Shown piece after piece: positions 5,662 through 6,057 of a stretch of 6,057 nt of DNA. The stretch is from the NCBI GenBank assembly GCA_050122535.1, contig JASFIT010000292.1:1-6057 (forward strand), in the 5' to 3' direction. The notes beneath the pieces were generated by a model that made no database searches, had not been told where the DNA came from, and saw nothing but the letters and a program-made list of their open reading frames with translations. The position numbers and the translations under genes were made by a program. This stretch comes from JASFEQ01 sp050122535 (GTDB lineage Bacteria; Desulfobacterota; DSM-4660; Desulfatiglandales; HGW-15). Position 1 is the stretch's first letter, and every line of letters starts with the position of its first letter.

Positions 5662-6057
5662 CTACAGCAGATTTTGAAGCTGCTGAAGAATGTCAGCATA
5701 TTCATCGCCGCGGAAACAGAACTGAATCTCACTGAAATGCCCTCGAAGCGCTTTGACCTGATCTATCGCATTGGCGTCGTTGACCACGACATCATGTATC
5801 AGGGAAGCCAAGCTGCGGAAATCTTCCTCTTCCATGCCAAAGCGGGTCATCTCTGATACGCCCATCCGCAGGGCCCCAGAGGCCGTAAACCCCTCTTCGT
5901 CTGTGTTCGCTTGGTAGTTGCAGATGATGTTGTTGGCTTCCAGTCGGCTCGCGATTTCCGACCCGTGGCCATAGCCCACATCTACCACCACTTGGTGGGT
6001 TTCGGTAAAGTCAATGGCCGAGTCGCCAGCCACATCCAACCCACACTCCTTTAGCGC
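5662..6057 (-). CDS. Serine hydroxymethyltransferase-like PLP enzyme, C-terminal part
   Basis: The frame is open to the window edge, so this is the last 131 residues of a gene that starts outside; the apparent TTG start at 6039 is an edge effect. The fragment matches the C-terminal small domain of serine hydroxymethyltransferase, which interconverts serine and glycine using PLP and tetrahydrofolate. It shows THQVVVDVG, then LEANNIICNYQ, then SGALRMGVSEMTRFGM, where the Arg of ALRMG corresponds to the conserved Arg (SGIRVG in E. coli GlyA) that binds the substrate carboxylate. The EMTRFGM stretch resembles archaeal-type enzymes more than the E. coli ITRRGF form. The usual NKN(T/L)xP segment is replaced by NYQANTDEEG, so it may be a paralogue with a different aldol-type substrate rather than the housekeeping GlyA. 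The PLP lysine lies outside the window. It is followed by about 230 bp before the kinase-like gene on the same strand. Confidence 0.8.
   Translation of the reverse strand, partial: ALKECGLDVAGDSAIDFTETHQVVVDVGYGHGSEIASRLEANNIICNYQANTDEEGFTASGALRMGVSEMTRFGMEEEDFRSLASLIHDVVVNDANAIDQVKALRGHFSEIQFCFRGDEYADILQQLQNLL

Noticed and set aside
5665..5685. CAGCAG/CTGCTG inverted repeat at the end of the hydroxymethyltransferase-like gene, considered as a terminator
   Set aside because: It lies inside the last codons, arises from repeated Leu-Gln codons, and is not followed by a T-tract on the minus strand.

Overview
The window shows two converging gene groups and looks like a bacterial chromosome of moderate GC content. 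The gene types and an intergenic repeat at 5455-5660 suggest an anaerobe of the Desulfobacterota (deltaproteobacterial) kind. That assignment is inference; no rRNA or other marker gene is present.

Plus strand, 1-3149: a three-gene operon for a molybdenum hydroxylase of the xanthine dehydrogenase family. The order is molybdopterin-binding large subunit (5' end outside the window), FAD-binding medium subunit, then [2Fe-2S] small subunit. Electrons would run from the substrate at the Mo centre through two [2Fe-2S] clusters to FAD. The first two genes overlap by one base (TAATG). The third follows after 57 bp with its own ribosome binding site. The substrate cannot be read from the sequence, but the large subunit lacks the CO dehydrogenase active-site loop and the FAD subunit lacks the [4Fe-4S] insert of 4-hydroxybenzoyl-CoA reductase.

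3150-3282: a short convergent spacer with an imperfect hairpin that may end minus-strand transcription.

Minus strand, 6057 down to 3283: a group that appears to centre on serine. It holds, in transcription order, the C-terminal part of a serine hydroxymethyltransferase-like PLP enzyme, a roughly 215-bp spacer filled by a hairpin-rich repeat-like element, a ParB-fold protein that best resembles free serine kinases (SerK/SbnI), and an ACT-ACT-HAD protein of the SerB phosphoserine phosphatase family. The SerB-like protein has substitutions at several positions that bind phosphoserine or metal in studied SerB enzymes.

The most interesting point is this combination: an enzyme making or using serine, a probable kinase making O-phosphoserine, and a SerB paralogue with an altered active site. 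A plain kinase plus phosphatase would form a futile cycle, so the phosphatase-like protein may have another substrate or a sensing role through its ACT domains. This is a hypothesis from sequence and gene order only.
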